Translations under genes and position numbers: made by a program
In this document: positions 1 to 6,733 of the stretch, one piece after another
Position numbering within the stretch: the first letter of the stretch is position 1
Layout of the letters: each line of letters starts with the position of its first letter
The notes under the pieces: model-generated
Told to the model about the DNA's origin: nothing
Databases searched by the model: none
Seen by the model: the letters and a program-made list of their open reading frames with translations, nothing else
NCBI GenBank assembly: GCA_008636095.1
Contig: VSJD01000291.1
Span: 1-12,085, forward strand
Origin: Kiritimatiellota bacterium
GTDB lineage: Bacteria; Verrucomicrobiota; Kiritimatiellia; JAAZAB01
Reading direction: 5' to 3'
DNA length: 12,085 bases

Positions 1-617
1 AGTTCGCCGCCCAGCGCGTCGTGGATTTTAAATCGCTGGTGGATGGCGGCCTGGTGGCCCAGTGGTCCTTCGTGCCGCAGACCCGCACCAAAACCCAGCT
101 TCTGCCTGCCCAAGCCCTGTACAAAGGCAAGGAATACAAAATCAATCGCCTGCCGACGGAAAAAGAATATGACGACTTGCTCTTCGGCTGGCTGATTGAA
201 TGCGGCGTGACCAGTAACTCGGTCATTTTCGTCAAGGACGGTGTGACGGTCGGGATTGGCACAGGTGAGCAGGACCGCGTCGGCGTGGCGGAAATTGCCC
301 GTGACAAGGCTTACCGCAAACTGGCCGACCGGCTTTGCTGGGAACAGCACAAAATACCCTACAACGATTTGAAAGATGCAGGCATCAAGGCCGAAATTGA
401 CCGTGAGGTCAGCCGGCGCAAAGGCGGGATCATCGGGAGCTGTATGGTTTCCGACGCATTTTTCCCGTTCCGGGATGGTGTGGATGTCGGCCTGCGTGAG
501 GGCGTTACGACCGTGATTCAGCCGGGCGGATCGGACCGGGATTTCGAGAGCATCGAAGCCTGTAACGAAGCCAAGGTTGCCATGGTCTTCACCGGCCAGC
601 GCTGTTTCAAGCATTAA
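1..617 (+). CDS. purH: Phosphoribosylaminoimidazolecarboxamide formyltransferase (PurH), C-terminal part
   Basis: Open at the left edge: the frame runs in from base 3 without a start, so the GTG at 21 is internal. The roughly 205 visible residues are the C-terminal half of the AICAR transformylase domain, which transfers the formyl group of 10-formyl-THF to AICAR in the next-to-last step of IMP synthesis in the cytoplasm. Family signatures seen are the SDAFFPF segment, the IQPGGS loop, and the terminal MVFTGQRCFKH, which matches the usual end of PurH (MVFTG.R.F.H). The KHxNPCG motif and any IMP cyclohydrolase domain would lie outside the window, so it cannot be said whether the protein is bifunctional or formyltransferase-only. 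The stop codon TAA (615-617) is part of the TTAA that borders the folded element beginning at 618. No classical terminator with a U-tract follows. Confidence 0.93.
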   Translation, partial: FAAQRVVDFKSLVDGGLVAQWSFVPQTRTKTQLLPAQALYKGKEYKINRLPTEKEYDDLLFGWLIECGVTSNSVIFVKDGVTVGIGTGEQDRVGVAEIARDKAYRKLADRLCWEQHKIPYNDLKDAGIKAEIDREVSRRKGGIIGSCMVSDAFFPFRDGVDVGLREGVTTVIQPGGSDRDFESIEACNEAKVAMVFTGQRCFKH

Positions 618-780
618 CCTGATCGCAACTATTCAACACCCTCTTTAATCAGCCGCTGTTGGCCTGTTGATTAATGGGCATACTGTGGCCGCGATTGGCG
701 ATCGCGGTCCGGGGTCAGCGACCCCAGCCACAAACAAGATAGGGTTAACACGTTATTGGACCTGAATAGTTACGAATTAA
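618..780. mobile_element. MITE-like folded element with terminal inverted repeats, flanked by TTAA
   Basis: Seen: bases 624-635 (CGCAACTATTCA) and 763-774 (TGAATAGTTACG) are inverted repeats matching at 11 of 12 positions. In the same register, GCATTAA (611-617) pairs with TTAATGC (781-787). TTAA therefore lies at both edges (614-617 and 781-784). Removing 618-780 and one TTAA would restore a perfect GCATTAATGC palindrome, as expected for insertion into a TTAA target with duplication. The interior is dense in inverted repeats: TTAATCA (645-651) with TGATTAA (668-674), and a three-stem structure at 684-732. No ORF is supported inside. Inference: a non-autonomous, MITE- or REP-like element that landed on the purH stop codon without changing it. 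Alternatively, it is a structured convergent-terminator region between purH and the leftward ORF. Confidence 0.5.
684..732. other. Predicted three-way-junction fold inside the 618-780 element
   Basis: TGTGGC (684-689) pairs exactly with GCCACA (727-732) and encloses two perfect hairpins: CGCGAT/ATCGCG (690-695 with 701-706, loop TGGCG) and GGGGTC/GACCCC (711-716 with 720-725, loop AGC). An alternative in which the first hairpin extends outward to 687-709 competes with the closing stem. The fold is strand-symmetric, so it could form as DNA cruciforms or as RNA from either convergent transcript. No poly-U run follows on either strand, so a standard intrinsic terminator is not supported. Confidence 0.45.
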
Positions 781-795
781 TTAATGCAAAGGCGT

Positions 796-898
796 TTACC
801 TGTCCGGACAATCAGAATCCTGCGCTTCCAGGCGGGTGATATCCAGCAGGTCGGCCGGCGGCTTTTTTGGCTTTAAGCAATTGGGTTTTACCTATAAT
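796..898 (-). pseudogene. Frameshifted C-terminal remnant of a nucleotidyltransferase-like protein
   Basis: From about base 898 leftward the ORF reads IIGKTQLLKAKKAAGRP, like the end of small nucleotidyltransferase-fold proteins (typically ...KRA-GRP-DLxDIxxLEA). The expected continuation is found in another frame: around 856 the sequence reads ADLLDITRLEAQDSDCPDR and stops with TAA at 796-798. One indel between the runs at about 855-870 would join the two halves. The N-terminal catalytic part (the GG...D.D region) is absent. The family assignment comes from motif memory and is tentative; the frameshift is read directly from the bases. Confidence 0.45.
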
Positions 899-1108
899 TT
901 CGACAGATCTTTGAAGTCGGGATTCGACGGCATGGTTTCCTCGGAATAGCTCGGCTTCCACGACCATATCCCAGGCGGCGGCAAAACGCTCTTCGACGCT
1001 TTGGGACTGCCAGAATCGGCGGTCAAAATCGCCCCGGTCCTCGTCCCGCCGAATCAGGCGTTCCACGATATTGCGATTGCGTCGGCGGGGTGTTTCAGAC
1101 TTAAGCAT
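812..1108 (-). CDS. Small hypothetical protein, probable remnant of a nucleotidyltransferase-associated gene pair
   Basis: A 98-residue ORF, charged and probably soluble. Residues about 27-69 (FDRRFWQ, then FAAAWDMVVEA, then SRLQRSVE) resemble a family of small uncharacterised proteins commonly encoded just upstream of nucleotidyltransferase-fold proteins; this is recalled family resemblance, not a search. Those proteins normally end near the LQRSV motif. Here the chain continues into GKTQLLKAKKAAGRP, which resembles the conserved tail of the partner nucleotidyltransferase, then goes out of phase and ends in low-complexity PAGYHPPGSAGF. The simplest reading is that a deletion joined the two neighbouring genes and a later frameshift broke the tail. 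There is no ribosome binding site at the ATG, but a promoter is placed for leaderless transcription. Start uncertain; expression doubtful. Confidence 0.5.
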   Translation of the reverse strand: MLKSETPRRRNRNIVERLIRRDEDRGDFDRRFWQSQSVEERFAAAWDMVVEAELFRGNHAVESRLQRSVEIIGKTQLLKAKKAAGRPAGYHPPGSAGF

Positions 1109-1143
1109 AACGTTATTATGGCATCGGCCGCTGAATCAGGCAA
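1107..1143 (-). promoter_or_regulatory. Candidate leaderless promoter and palindrome at the small-ORF start
   Basis: On the minus strand TTGCCT (1138-1143) and CATAAT (1115-1120) are separated by exactly 17 bases, a good sigma-70 type pair. The -10 box ends only six bases before the ATG at 1108, so transcription would begin at or very near the start codon. A perfect 10-bp palindrome ATAACGTTAT (1107-1116) overlaps the -10 box and the start codon, a position suited to a repressor. Sequence match only. Confidence 0.35.
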
Positions 1144-1183
1144 GAAAAATTGTGGATGAAAAATTAGGGCGGACGCGGTCATG

Positions 1184-2014
1184 TTATTTTGCCGTTAGCG
1201 ACTTGGCGTTAAAGACGCCACCCAAAATCTTTTCCGCGTTGCGATAGAAGATGTTGCGGCAATCGTCGTCGCTGATCACCGCGCCCAGCACCGTGCCGAT
1301 ATAATAATGGTGGCTGAACCAGGGGTAATCCGTGCCGAAGATGATCCGTTCGGAACCTAATTCACCCACGAACCGTTCCAGAATCCCGCGTTCATCCATT
1401 ACCGCGCAGAGTTCCAAGTAAACATTTGGGAAATCCTTGACCAGCTGAATGGCTTCATCCCAGCAACTATGGCAGGAATGCCCCAACAGGATTTTAGCTT
1501 GGGTGTAACGCTCGGCGACTTTGCGGATCACAGTTTGCCCATCGTACACGCTATTGCCCCACGTGTGCAGTAGGACCGGCAGGGCGCGCGCCTCCGCCAG
1601 GGCCCAAGCGGGTTCATTGCGCGGATCGGTGATGGGGATGGCGTGATAATCGGCCAGCAATTTGAAGCCCACGTAGACGTCAGTATAACGATCAAACGTG
1701 GCAACATCTTTTTTTACCTGGTCCGGATAATTTGGATTGATGCCGCAATAGGCGCGCAGGCGGTCGGGGAATGCGCGCACGGCTTTGATATTGGCCGCGT
1801 TGCCGATATCCGGCGCCATGAGCGCCGCATGATGACAGAACACCAGCAGGCGGATACCAACGCGTTTCAATACGGTGTCGGCCTGGGCCGCCGTTTCCCG
1901 GTTGATATGCAGTCCGTAAGAAGGGCCCATGTGGCCGTGCAGGTCGTAGATCGGGCAATCCGGCACGCGTCCACGGGCAAAGAATGCTTTTTTTAAATCA
2001 GTCGTTTTTTTCAT
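1184..2014 (-). CDS. Amidohydrolase_2 family metal-dependent hydrolase (complete metal site)
   Basis: A 276-residue TIM-barrel amidohydrolase of the PF04909 type (the group that includes decarboxylases and lactonases such as 2-pyrone-4,6-dicarboxylate hydrolase). The metal and catalytic set is visible: H26 and H28 (DLHGHMG), H150 (LLHTWG), H179 (LLGHS, with a second His at 182) and D229 (FGTDYPW). The length is normal for the family and there is no signal peptide, so it is probably cytoplasmic. Its ATG overlaps the last four bases of the upstream gene (2011-2014), so the two are almost certainly translationally coupled and may work as a complex. The substrate cannot be read from the sequence. 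A lactone or carboxylic-acid substrate linked to the GH95-like and DegT-like neighbours is a guess. Last gene of the leftward set; no clear terminator follows. Confidence 0.85.
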   Translation of the reverse strand: MKKTTDLKKAFFARGRVPDCPIYDLHGHMGPSYGLHINRETAAQADTVLKRVGIRLLVFCHHAALMAPDIGNAANIKAVRAFPDRLRAYCGINPNYPDQVKKDVATFDRYTDVYVGFKLLADYHAIPITDPRNEPAWALAEARALPVLLHTWGNSVYDGQTVIRKVAERYTQAKILLGHSCHSCWDEAIQLVKDFPNVYLELCAVMDERGILERFVGELGSERIIFGTDYPWFSHHYYIGTVLGAVISDDDCRNIFYRNAEKILGGVFNAKSLTAK

Positions 2015-2769
2015 AACTGGGCACCCTGAATCAAGCCTTCCAGATTGGCCGAAGCGATTTTTTTCTTGTCCGCTGTCGGAATGGCGGCATGCTGGATTGC
2101 CAGCATGGCGCCTTCCGGATAACGCTCCGGGAAGTTGGAACCGAAAAGCAGTCGCTCGGCGCCATAACGTGCCACCGTCTCTTCAATTCCGCCATCTTCC
2201 AGGGACAGCAGGCTGGTTTCCAGAAAAACATTGGGATAGGTTTCCAGCAAGGGCCAGGTAAACCGGTCCGAATTCCAGATTCCGATGTCGCAGAGAATGC
2301 AGGTCAAGTTCGGGAACTCCGCCAGGATCTGGTAAACAACCGGCCAGGTAACACTGCTTTTTTCCAGCGAGAGCAGGAGCGGAATGCGCCGTTCCGTGAC
2401 CTCATCCAGAAACTTACCGAAGACCACACGGTTGAGCAGGTAACGATGATAATCTGGAAAGGCGCGCAACGCCATGATGCGGTTCCGTTGCATGCGCCGG
2501 AAAAAATCGGGTGTGATGATTTCGTCCGTCTGGGGCGGCAGGATCACCCAGCATCCGTACATGTTTTTCCGGCCGGCAAGGGCCTTGGCCAAAAGCCGAT
2601 TGCCGTCGGAGGCCGCATAATCGCGCTGGGCCACGTGCCAGACCAGCCCCTTAGCAATACCGGCATGGGCCATAACCCGCTGCAGATCCGCGGCCGTCTT
2701 GGCCGGTTGATATACCGTCCGGATCGGCCGGCCGAAGCAAAGGTTGGCGTCAAAAAAAGTCGGTTTCAT
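2011..2769 (-). CDS. Degenerate amidohydrolase_2 family protein lacking metal ligands
   Basis: 252 residues, with the same barrel pattern as its downstream neighbour; the two align motif by motif. Every position that binds metal or catalyses in the neighbour is changed: HxH is N9-L-C11 (FDANLCFG), the strand-5 His is S134 (LLLSLEK), the next His is D161 (ILCDIG), and the catalytic Asp is N212 (FGSNFPE). Hydrolysis by the usual mechanism is therefore unlikely. A non-catalytic partner, a regulator or a ligand-binding protein is more plausible, and the 4-base overlap with the active paralogue suggests pairing. The start ATG follows GGGAG with 7-base spacing. That ribosome binding site lies inside a relic of a DegT gene 3' end, whose stop codon overlaps this ATG. 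No signal peptide. Confidence 0.8.
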   Translation of the reverse strand: MKPTFFDANLCFGRPIRTVYQPAKTAADLQRVMAHAGIAKGLVWHVAQRDYAASDGNRLLAKALAGRKNMYGCWVILPPQTDEIITPDFFRRMQRNRIMALRAFPDYHRYLLNRVVFGKFLDEVTERRIPLLLSLEKSSVTWPVVYQILAEFPNLTCILCDIGIWNSDRFTWPLLETYPNVFLETSLLSLEDGGIEETVARYGAERLLFGSNFPERYPEGAMLAIQHAAIPTADKKKIASANLEGLIQGAQL

Positions 2770-2804
2770 AGGCTTGCTCCCGCTTTTCGGCAGTTAATCC
2801 GGGT
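2766..2804 (-). pseudogene. Relic of a DegT-family aminotransferase 3' end
   Basis: Read leftward, this stretch encodes TRINCRKAGASL followed by a stop. The intact aminotransferase ends TRIEACRKVGASL at 6734-6775. At the DNA level, 2770-2793 and 6738-6761 match at 23 of 24 bases. Its stop TGA overlaps the amidohydrolase ATG (ATGA), and it carries the GGGAG ribosome binding site of that gene. Similarity fades upstream of about 2805. Inference: the trace of an ancestral DegT-amidohydrolase junction left by duplication or insertion. The remaining gap to 2868 shows nothing else. Confidence 0.6.
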
Positions 2805-2868
2805 TTTTTCAGTGGCATCAATTTTAATGTTCCGACCCTCAAATAGGGGGTGAACCTGGATTATTCAG

Positions 2869-4140
2869 TTACAAACGTTTGATGTGCAACAATTCAAAAC
2901 AATGGCCCAACAACAGTTCCTCCACACACGGCGCAAACGGGAAACAAGACGGCAACTGTTTTGGGCAGTCATAGCAGGAATACCACCCATACAAGCTCTT
3001 GTCTTGATAGGTTTTGGCTGTCGGCAGATAGCCAATATTGCCGCCGGCATAACCGACCGTGAACAGCATGGGTAATTTTGCCCTAAGCTGCAATCCATAC
3101 TCGCAAAACACTTCCCCAGGCAAGCCGATGATATTGAGCGCGCCCAATCCGATGCGTTGAATCGGCACATTTGGCAGGGTGGTTTGTTTCAACATGGCCC
3201 TGGCCTGGAGCGCCCAATTGCCTATAAACCGTTCCGTATCATGTCCCGGTTTGTCTTTGTATTTTGCCAGGAACTCATCATGTTCCTTTTGGATCGTTGT
3301 TAAATCATGCGCCTGCAAGGGAATCTGAATCCGTTGCTCAAGGCCGATTAGCTCAGTCACCTCCACGGATTTAGCCTGGGGCTCAGCCAACAGCATCTGT
3401 TGACACATGCTTTCCCCGTATAGCGTGACAAGATCTTCAGGATCTTCGGCATCGCCGAACAGGCTGACCGGATTAATGTCCCCGCAAAATCCCTGGAATA
3501 CAACACCATGATGCCCGCGTTTCTCGATGGCCTGAACCAACCGGCCCGGCCAGTCCGCCGAGACCGCCACGTGTCCCTTCATCATGACCGGATGGCAGGC
3601 ATAATTGAACATATAGATCTTATTCTTTTCCAATCGCTCGAAGATCGCCGTGGTTAACTTCGGATCAATGGTTTGAAAACTGTCGTTACAACGGTTAAAA
3701 CCAATAGGCGTAATGGTCTGGCATTGAAGCCGCAGGGTCGCCTTGCTCCGGTCAGCCCCGGCCGCCCGCACAGCCTCGGAAATAGAGTGTGGGACTTTTG
3801 CCAGATATTCCGGCACTATTGCACCACCGCAGTTTTTTAACGGCATGGAAGCCGGCCCCGTATGCGTATGGGTGCATGACAATAAAATATGCTCCATGGG
3901 AATATCGTTCTCGGCCGCAACTTGCTTGCGGATGGTATCCGAGAACTCCACGGAAAAGCCAATCAGATCGCAACTGATCAGGACAAGCCGAGCCGGCCCT
4001 TTTTCCAGCCAGACGGCATGCGCCTTTAATTCATCCAAAACGGATTCTGCCCGCCGGATCTTCCCGCCATAACCGCATAATTCCGTGCCAAGGGGTGGCG
4101 TGACGGTTGCCTCGCCATAACCGGCCAATAAGTCATTCAT
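2869..4140 (-). CDS. Neutral/alkaline non-lysosomal ceramidase-like protein
   Basis: 423 residues matching the ceramidase N-terminal domain (PF04734), a Zn amidase fold. Visible motifs are T90-HTHTGP (zinc histidines H91/H93), NYACHP at 179-184 (His183, probable second ligand), SADWPG at 194-199, FCGDINP at 218-224 and LPGEVF with E343, the likely zinc glutamate. In the Pseudomonas aeruginosa ceramidase the nucleophile is a Ser in the loop equivalent to FCGDINP. Here that loop carries Asn223, and the C-terminal immunoglobulin-like domain and the secretion signal of true ceramidases are missing. It is therefore probably a cytoplasmic amidase-like protein, not a lipid ceramidase. The ATG is preceded by AAAGGA with 8-base spacing; 40 bases separate it from the GH95-like gene, consistent with one operon. 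The C-terminus is rich in Cys. Confidence 0.82.
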   Translation of the reverse strand: MNDLLAGYGEATVTPPLGTELCGYGGKIRRAESVLDELKAHAVWLEKGPARLVLISCDLIGFSVEFSDTIRKQVAAENDIPMEHILLSCTHTHTGPASMPLKNCGGAIVPEYLAKVPHSISEAVRAAGADRSKATLRLQCQTITPIGFNRCNDSFQTIDPKLTTAIFERLEKNKIYMFNYACHPVMMKGHVAVSADWPGRLVQAIEKRGHHGVVFQGFCGDINPVSLFGDAEDPEDLVTLYGESMCQQMLLAEPQAKSVEVTELIGLEQRIQIPLQAHDLTTIQKEHDEFLAKYKDKPGHDTERFIGNWALQARAMLKQTTLPNVPIQRIGLGALNIIGLPGEVFCEYGLQLRAKLPMLFTVGYAGGNIGYLPTAKTYQDKSLYGWYSCYDCPKQLPSCFPFAPCVEELLLGHCFELLHIKRL

Positions 4141-4180
4141 TTTTCATATCCTTTCGAATGAAACGCATCCGCAGTTAGTA

Positions 4181-6526
4181 TCACACGCTGGCCGGCAATC
4201 CCAACACAGAAGGCTGGTTCTCATGGACTTGCCGGATCGCCTGATTCAAATCGAAAACATATCCCTTGCGCTTAAGCGTGATGGTCTGTCCTTTGGTCAT
4301 CCTGGCTGTAAACAAACCGTCTTCTGATTGCACAGTGCCGCCGCTGATATCCACGGCGCCGCCCGCAAAGGGATCAAGCAGGCGCAGGATTCGATCAACC
4401 GTGGCCGTGACGCAGACCCAAACCGTTTGCCCCATCCGGCGCGCCGCCGACACACGGAACGCGCCTTCGGTCAGCTGGTTGGAAAACACCAGATCGCGCC
4501 AACAAGCCGGAACAGCCGGAAATATCCTGATTTTATCGCCCCATCCCTGGACGAGCATATCACTTATCCCGGCGCTTACCGCACAATTAGCTTCCATCGT
4601 AAACGGTGCCTGGCGCAGCCATTCATCACGCATGTGTTGTTGACATTTATGCCAAGGGGTCTTGTCAACCAAATAGCGATTGGGTTCCAAATCACGATTA
4701 AAATGCAAGCCATTCGGACGTATCCAGTGATAAGCAAATTGTCGCAAACAGTCGTACGCCCAAGCCCCTTGTCCCAATACCGAAGCAAAGCTGATCATTT
4801 GTGCATAAGTATGCCCGGCCCATCCAGTTTCTCCCAGGGCAAGGTAATGTTTCACGCTTGCTTCAATAATTCTTCTTTCCTGCTCGTTGCCTTCGATCGT
4901 CAAATCCATTGCCGGATGAATGGCCATCAAATGACTGGGATGAAGAAATGAGATATCCAATAATTTTCCCGGCCAGAGGCATAGTTCCTTTTTTTCCGAA
5001 AGCGCATAAGGCGCCAGCTTGCTCTTAACCGTTCGCGCCGAAGGCGTCAAATCGTTAAGGCCCAACGCGGCCTCCATTTCTATGATCCAATCGCAACATT
5101 TCCGAATTAACGCCAGATCAATGTTGGGATCCTTGGCGATTGATTTTTCCGGCCAAAACAGGCCGTATTCCGGGCTGGTGGAAAGCGGCACGTGCAAGCA
5201 CCCGTCCTGTTCTTCAATCAGATACCCGTCCGTTTCCAAAATCAGATTGCCATGGTAAAACCGGAAAATATCCGCAATAATCGGATAACCCGTAGCGCGC
5301 AGCCAGGTTATATCTTGGGAGTAGCGCCATCTTAGCCAGGCCAGCCAGCCCGTCCAACCGGAATGGCTCCACGCAAAGGCCATTAACGGATACCATACTC
5401 CCGTCGGGAAAAATTTATAGAATGTGCCCATTATTTCGCCCGGCCAATACGTGCCTTCCGTTCCAAATACTTTACGGGTAAATGCGCGCGCCCGGGGGAG
5501 GCAGGCCTTCATATAATCGCACCATGTATCCAGCAATTCCAGATGCCCCGAGGCACAAGCCGGCCAGAATGTTTCCTGAACATTCAGGTCCAGATGATAA
5601 TCGCCGCGCCACGGGGGAATGACGCCATCCATAGTCCAAACACCCTGAAGTCCCGGAGGCATGGCGCCGGGCCGCGCCGAGGATCCCAGCAGATAGACCC
5701 CATAAAACCATAATATTTCCATTGTTGGCTCAGGCAAATAAACCGCCGACCTCGACCAGAAATCGCGCCAGGCCGCCTCGTGTTCCCGGCGCAACGCATC
5801 AAATCCGGCGCGCTCGGCGTCCAGCCAGGCCGCTAACGCTTTTTCTTCCGCCGCCTCGATACCCGCCGCACAGGCAATCGCCATAAAATAGTCGGGGCCC
5901 TGCGCATTCCAAATCAGGGCGTAACAGGGTCCTCCGGGAATCTCCTGGGAATAGAAACGCCGCGGACCGTCGCTTTTTTGGCGGGCCGGCGGATGGCCCA
6001 ATTTGGCCATGCTCTCACAAACTTCACCAAGTGGTTTCAGGCGCAACTCGGCTGTGGCCGGTGCATTTTTTGTGCGCAGACAAAAAACATCACGCGTTCG
6101 ATGAACAAATCCAACGACATCATGATTGCCGTTCGCAGTCTGCAAACACCCCTCCACGATGGCCCGGTCAATATCCAGCCGCATCTCATATTCCCGGACC
6201 TCGCCAAGGCATAATTCGGCGCGGCCGATGCTGAGTTTCGTGGGTGTTACCGCATTTTCCTTTAGCCCGCGATCCCCAAAAATAGCCAAGGCTTCATCAT
6301 ATTTACCCTCTTTGATTAGTTTGCGCAGATTGGCATAATTATAGTCCGGATGCTGCCAAAACGAGTCGTCCATCCGCGAATCCCACAGATCGGCACAATC
6401 CAGCGTCATTTTCAGAGGATTTCCATCGCCCCACAGCATGACCCCAAATAATCCATTACCTAATGGCAATCCATCCTGCCAGATTAGTGGCGGCGATTGA
6501 TGCGCAATCACATGTTGGCTTGGCAT
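4181..6526 (-). CDS. GH95-like glycoside hydrolase (alpha-L-fucosidase family)
   Basis: 781 residues from the chosen ATG at 6526, which follows AAGGAG at 9-base spacing. A GTG at 6622 extends the frame but has no ribosome binding site. Family features: LPLGNG (20-25) and LxxADLWDSR (42-51) typical of the GH95 N-terminal domain; WRGDYHLDLNVQETFWPA (306-323), equivalent to the family's active-site NxN segment but with Asp313 in the first Asn position; and SPEYG with E453 at the place of the catalytic acid in Bifidobacterium AfcA. An (alpha/alpha)6 barrel is expected. Characterised members cleave alpha-1,2-L-fucosides, and others act on related L-sugars. The Asp/Asn change and the absence of a signal peptide argue for an intracellular, possibly different, oligosaccharide or glycoside substrate. 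It lies between the aminotransferase and ceramidase-like genes. Confidence 0.8.
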   Translation of the reverse strand: MPSQHVIAHQSPPLIWQDGLPLGNGLFGVMLWGDGNPLKMTLDCADLWDSRMDDSFWQHPDYNYANLRKLIKEGKYDEALAIFGDRGLKENAVTPTKLSIGRAELCLGEVREYEMRLDIDRAIVEGCLQTANGNHDVVGFVHRTRDVFCLRTKNAPATAELRLKPLGEVCESMAKLGHPPARQKSDGPRRFYSQEIPGGPCYALIWNAQGPDYFMAIACAAGIEAAEEKALAAWLDAERAGFDALRREHEAAWRDFWSRSAVYLPEPTMEILWFYGVYLLGSSARPGAMPPGLQGVWTMDGVIPPWRGDYHLDLNVQETFWPACASGHLELLDTWCDYMKACLPRARAFTRKVFGTEGTYWPGEIMGTFYKFFPTGVWYPLMAFAWSHSGWTGWLAWLRWRYSQDITWLRATGYPIIADIFRFYHGNLILETDGYLIEEQDGCLHVPLSTSPEYGLFWPEKSIAKDPNIDLALIRKCCDWIIEMEAALGLNDLTPSARTVKSKLAPYALSEKKELCLWPGKLLDISFLHPSHLMAIHPAMDLTIEGNEQERRIIEASVKHYLALGETGWAGHTYAQMISFASVLGQGAWAYDCLRQFAYHWIRPNGLHFNRDLEPNRYLVDKTPWHKCQQHMRDEWLRQAPFTMEANCAVSAGISDMLVQGWGDKIRIFPAVPACWRDLVFSNQLTEGAFRVSAARRMGQTVWVCVTATVDRILRLLDPFAGGAVDISGGTVQSEDGLFTARMTKGQTITLKRKGYVFDLNQAIRQVHENQPSVLGLPASV

Positions 6527-6684
6527 AGAAAATGGCTCCTTATTTTTGACCGTTTTGTTATTGTCTTGTGGTTCACAGGGCAACAGGCCCATAAAATAGA
6601 AATTAACCGGGTGGTTTGCCACTAATATTTCATGTGCTTCGTAACTTTGTGTGATGTTTCCCTTTGCTTAATTCCGCCGCCTGA

Positions 6685-6703
6685 TCTTCTTTTTTCTTTG
6701 CCG
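6685..6703. repeat. Pyrimidine-rich motif, copy 1 (upstream of the GH95-like gene)
   Basis: Reads TCTTCTTTTTTCTTTGCCG on the plus strand and matches 8047-8065 at 16 of 19 positions, with TCTTTGCCG identical. It lies in the 207-base gap between the aminotransferase stop and the GH95-like start; apart from this motif and the ribosome binding site, I see nothing in that gap. It could be an operator shared with the aminotransferase promoter region, but low complexity makes chance similarity possible. Confidence 0.25.
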
Positions 6704-6733
6704 TTCCGGATACTTAAGGCACTAAAGCCAGGT

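Noticed and set aside
687..725. Intrinsic terminator for purH
   Set aside because: The hairpins are strong but no U-rich run follows on either strand; they are better explained as part of the folded element.
2089..2853. 254-codon rightward ORF opposite the degenerate amidohydrolase
   Set aside because: It lies antisense to a gene with clear family motifs, and its translation shows no recognisable domain.
1184..6526. Dedicated L-fucose catabolic operon (fucosidase plus fuconolactonase)
   Set aside because: The amidohydrolase motif DLHGHMG does not look like the typical fuconolactonase form, and no fucose dehydrogenase, dehydratase, isomerase or kinase is present.
6527..6622. 32-residue N-terminal extension of the GH95-like protein from a GTG
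   Set aside because: The ATG at 6526 has AAGGAG at good spacing and the family's conserved N-terminus begins right after it; the GTG has no ribosome binding site.
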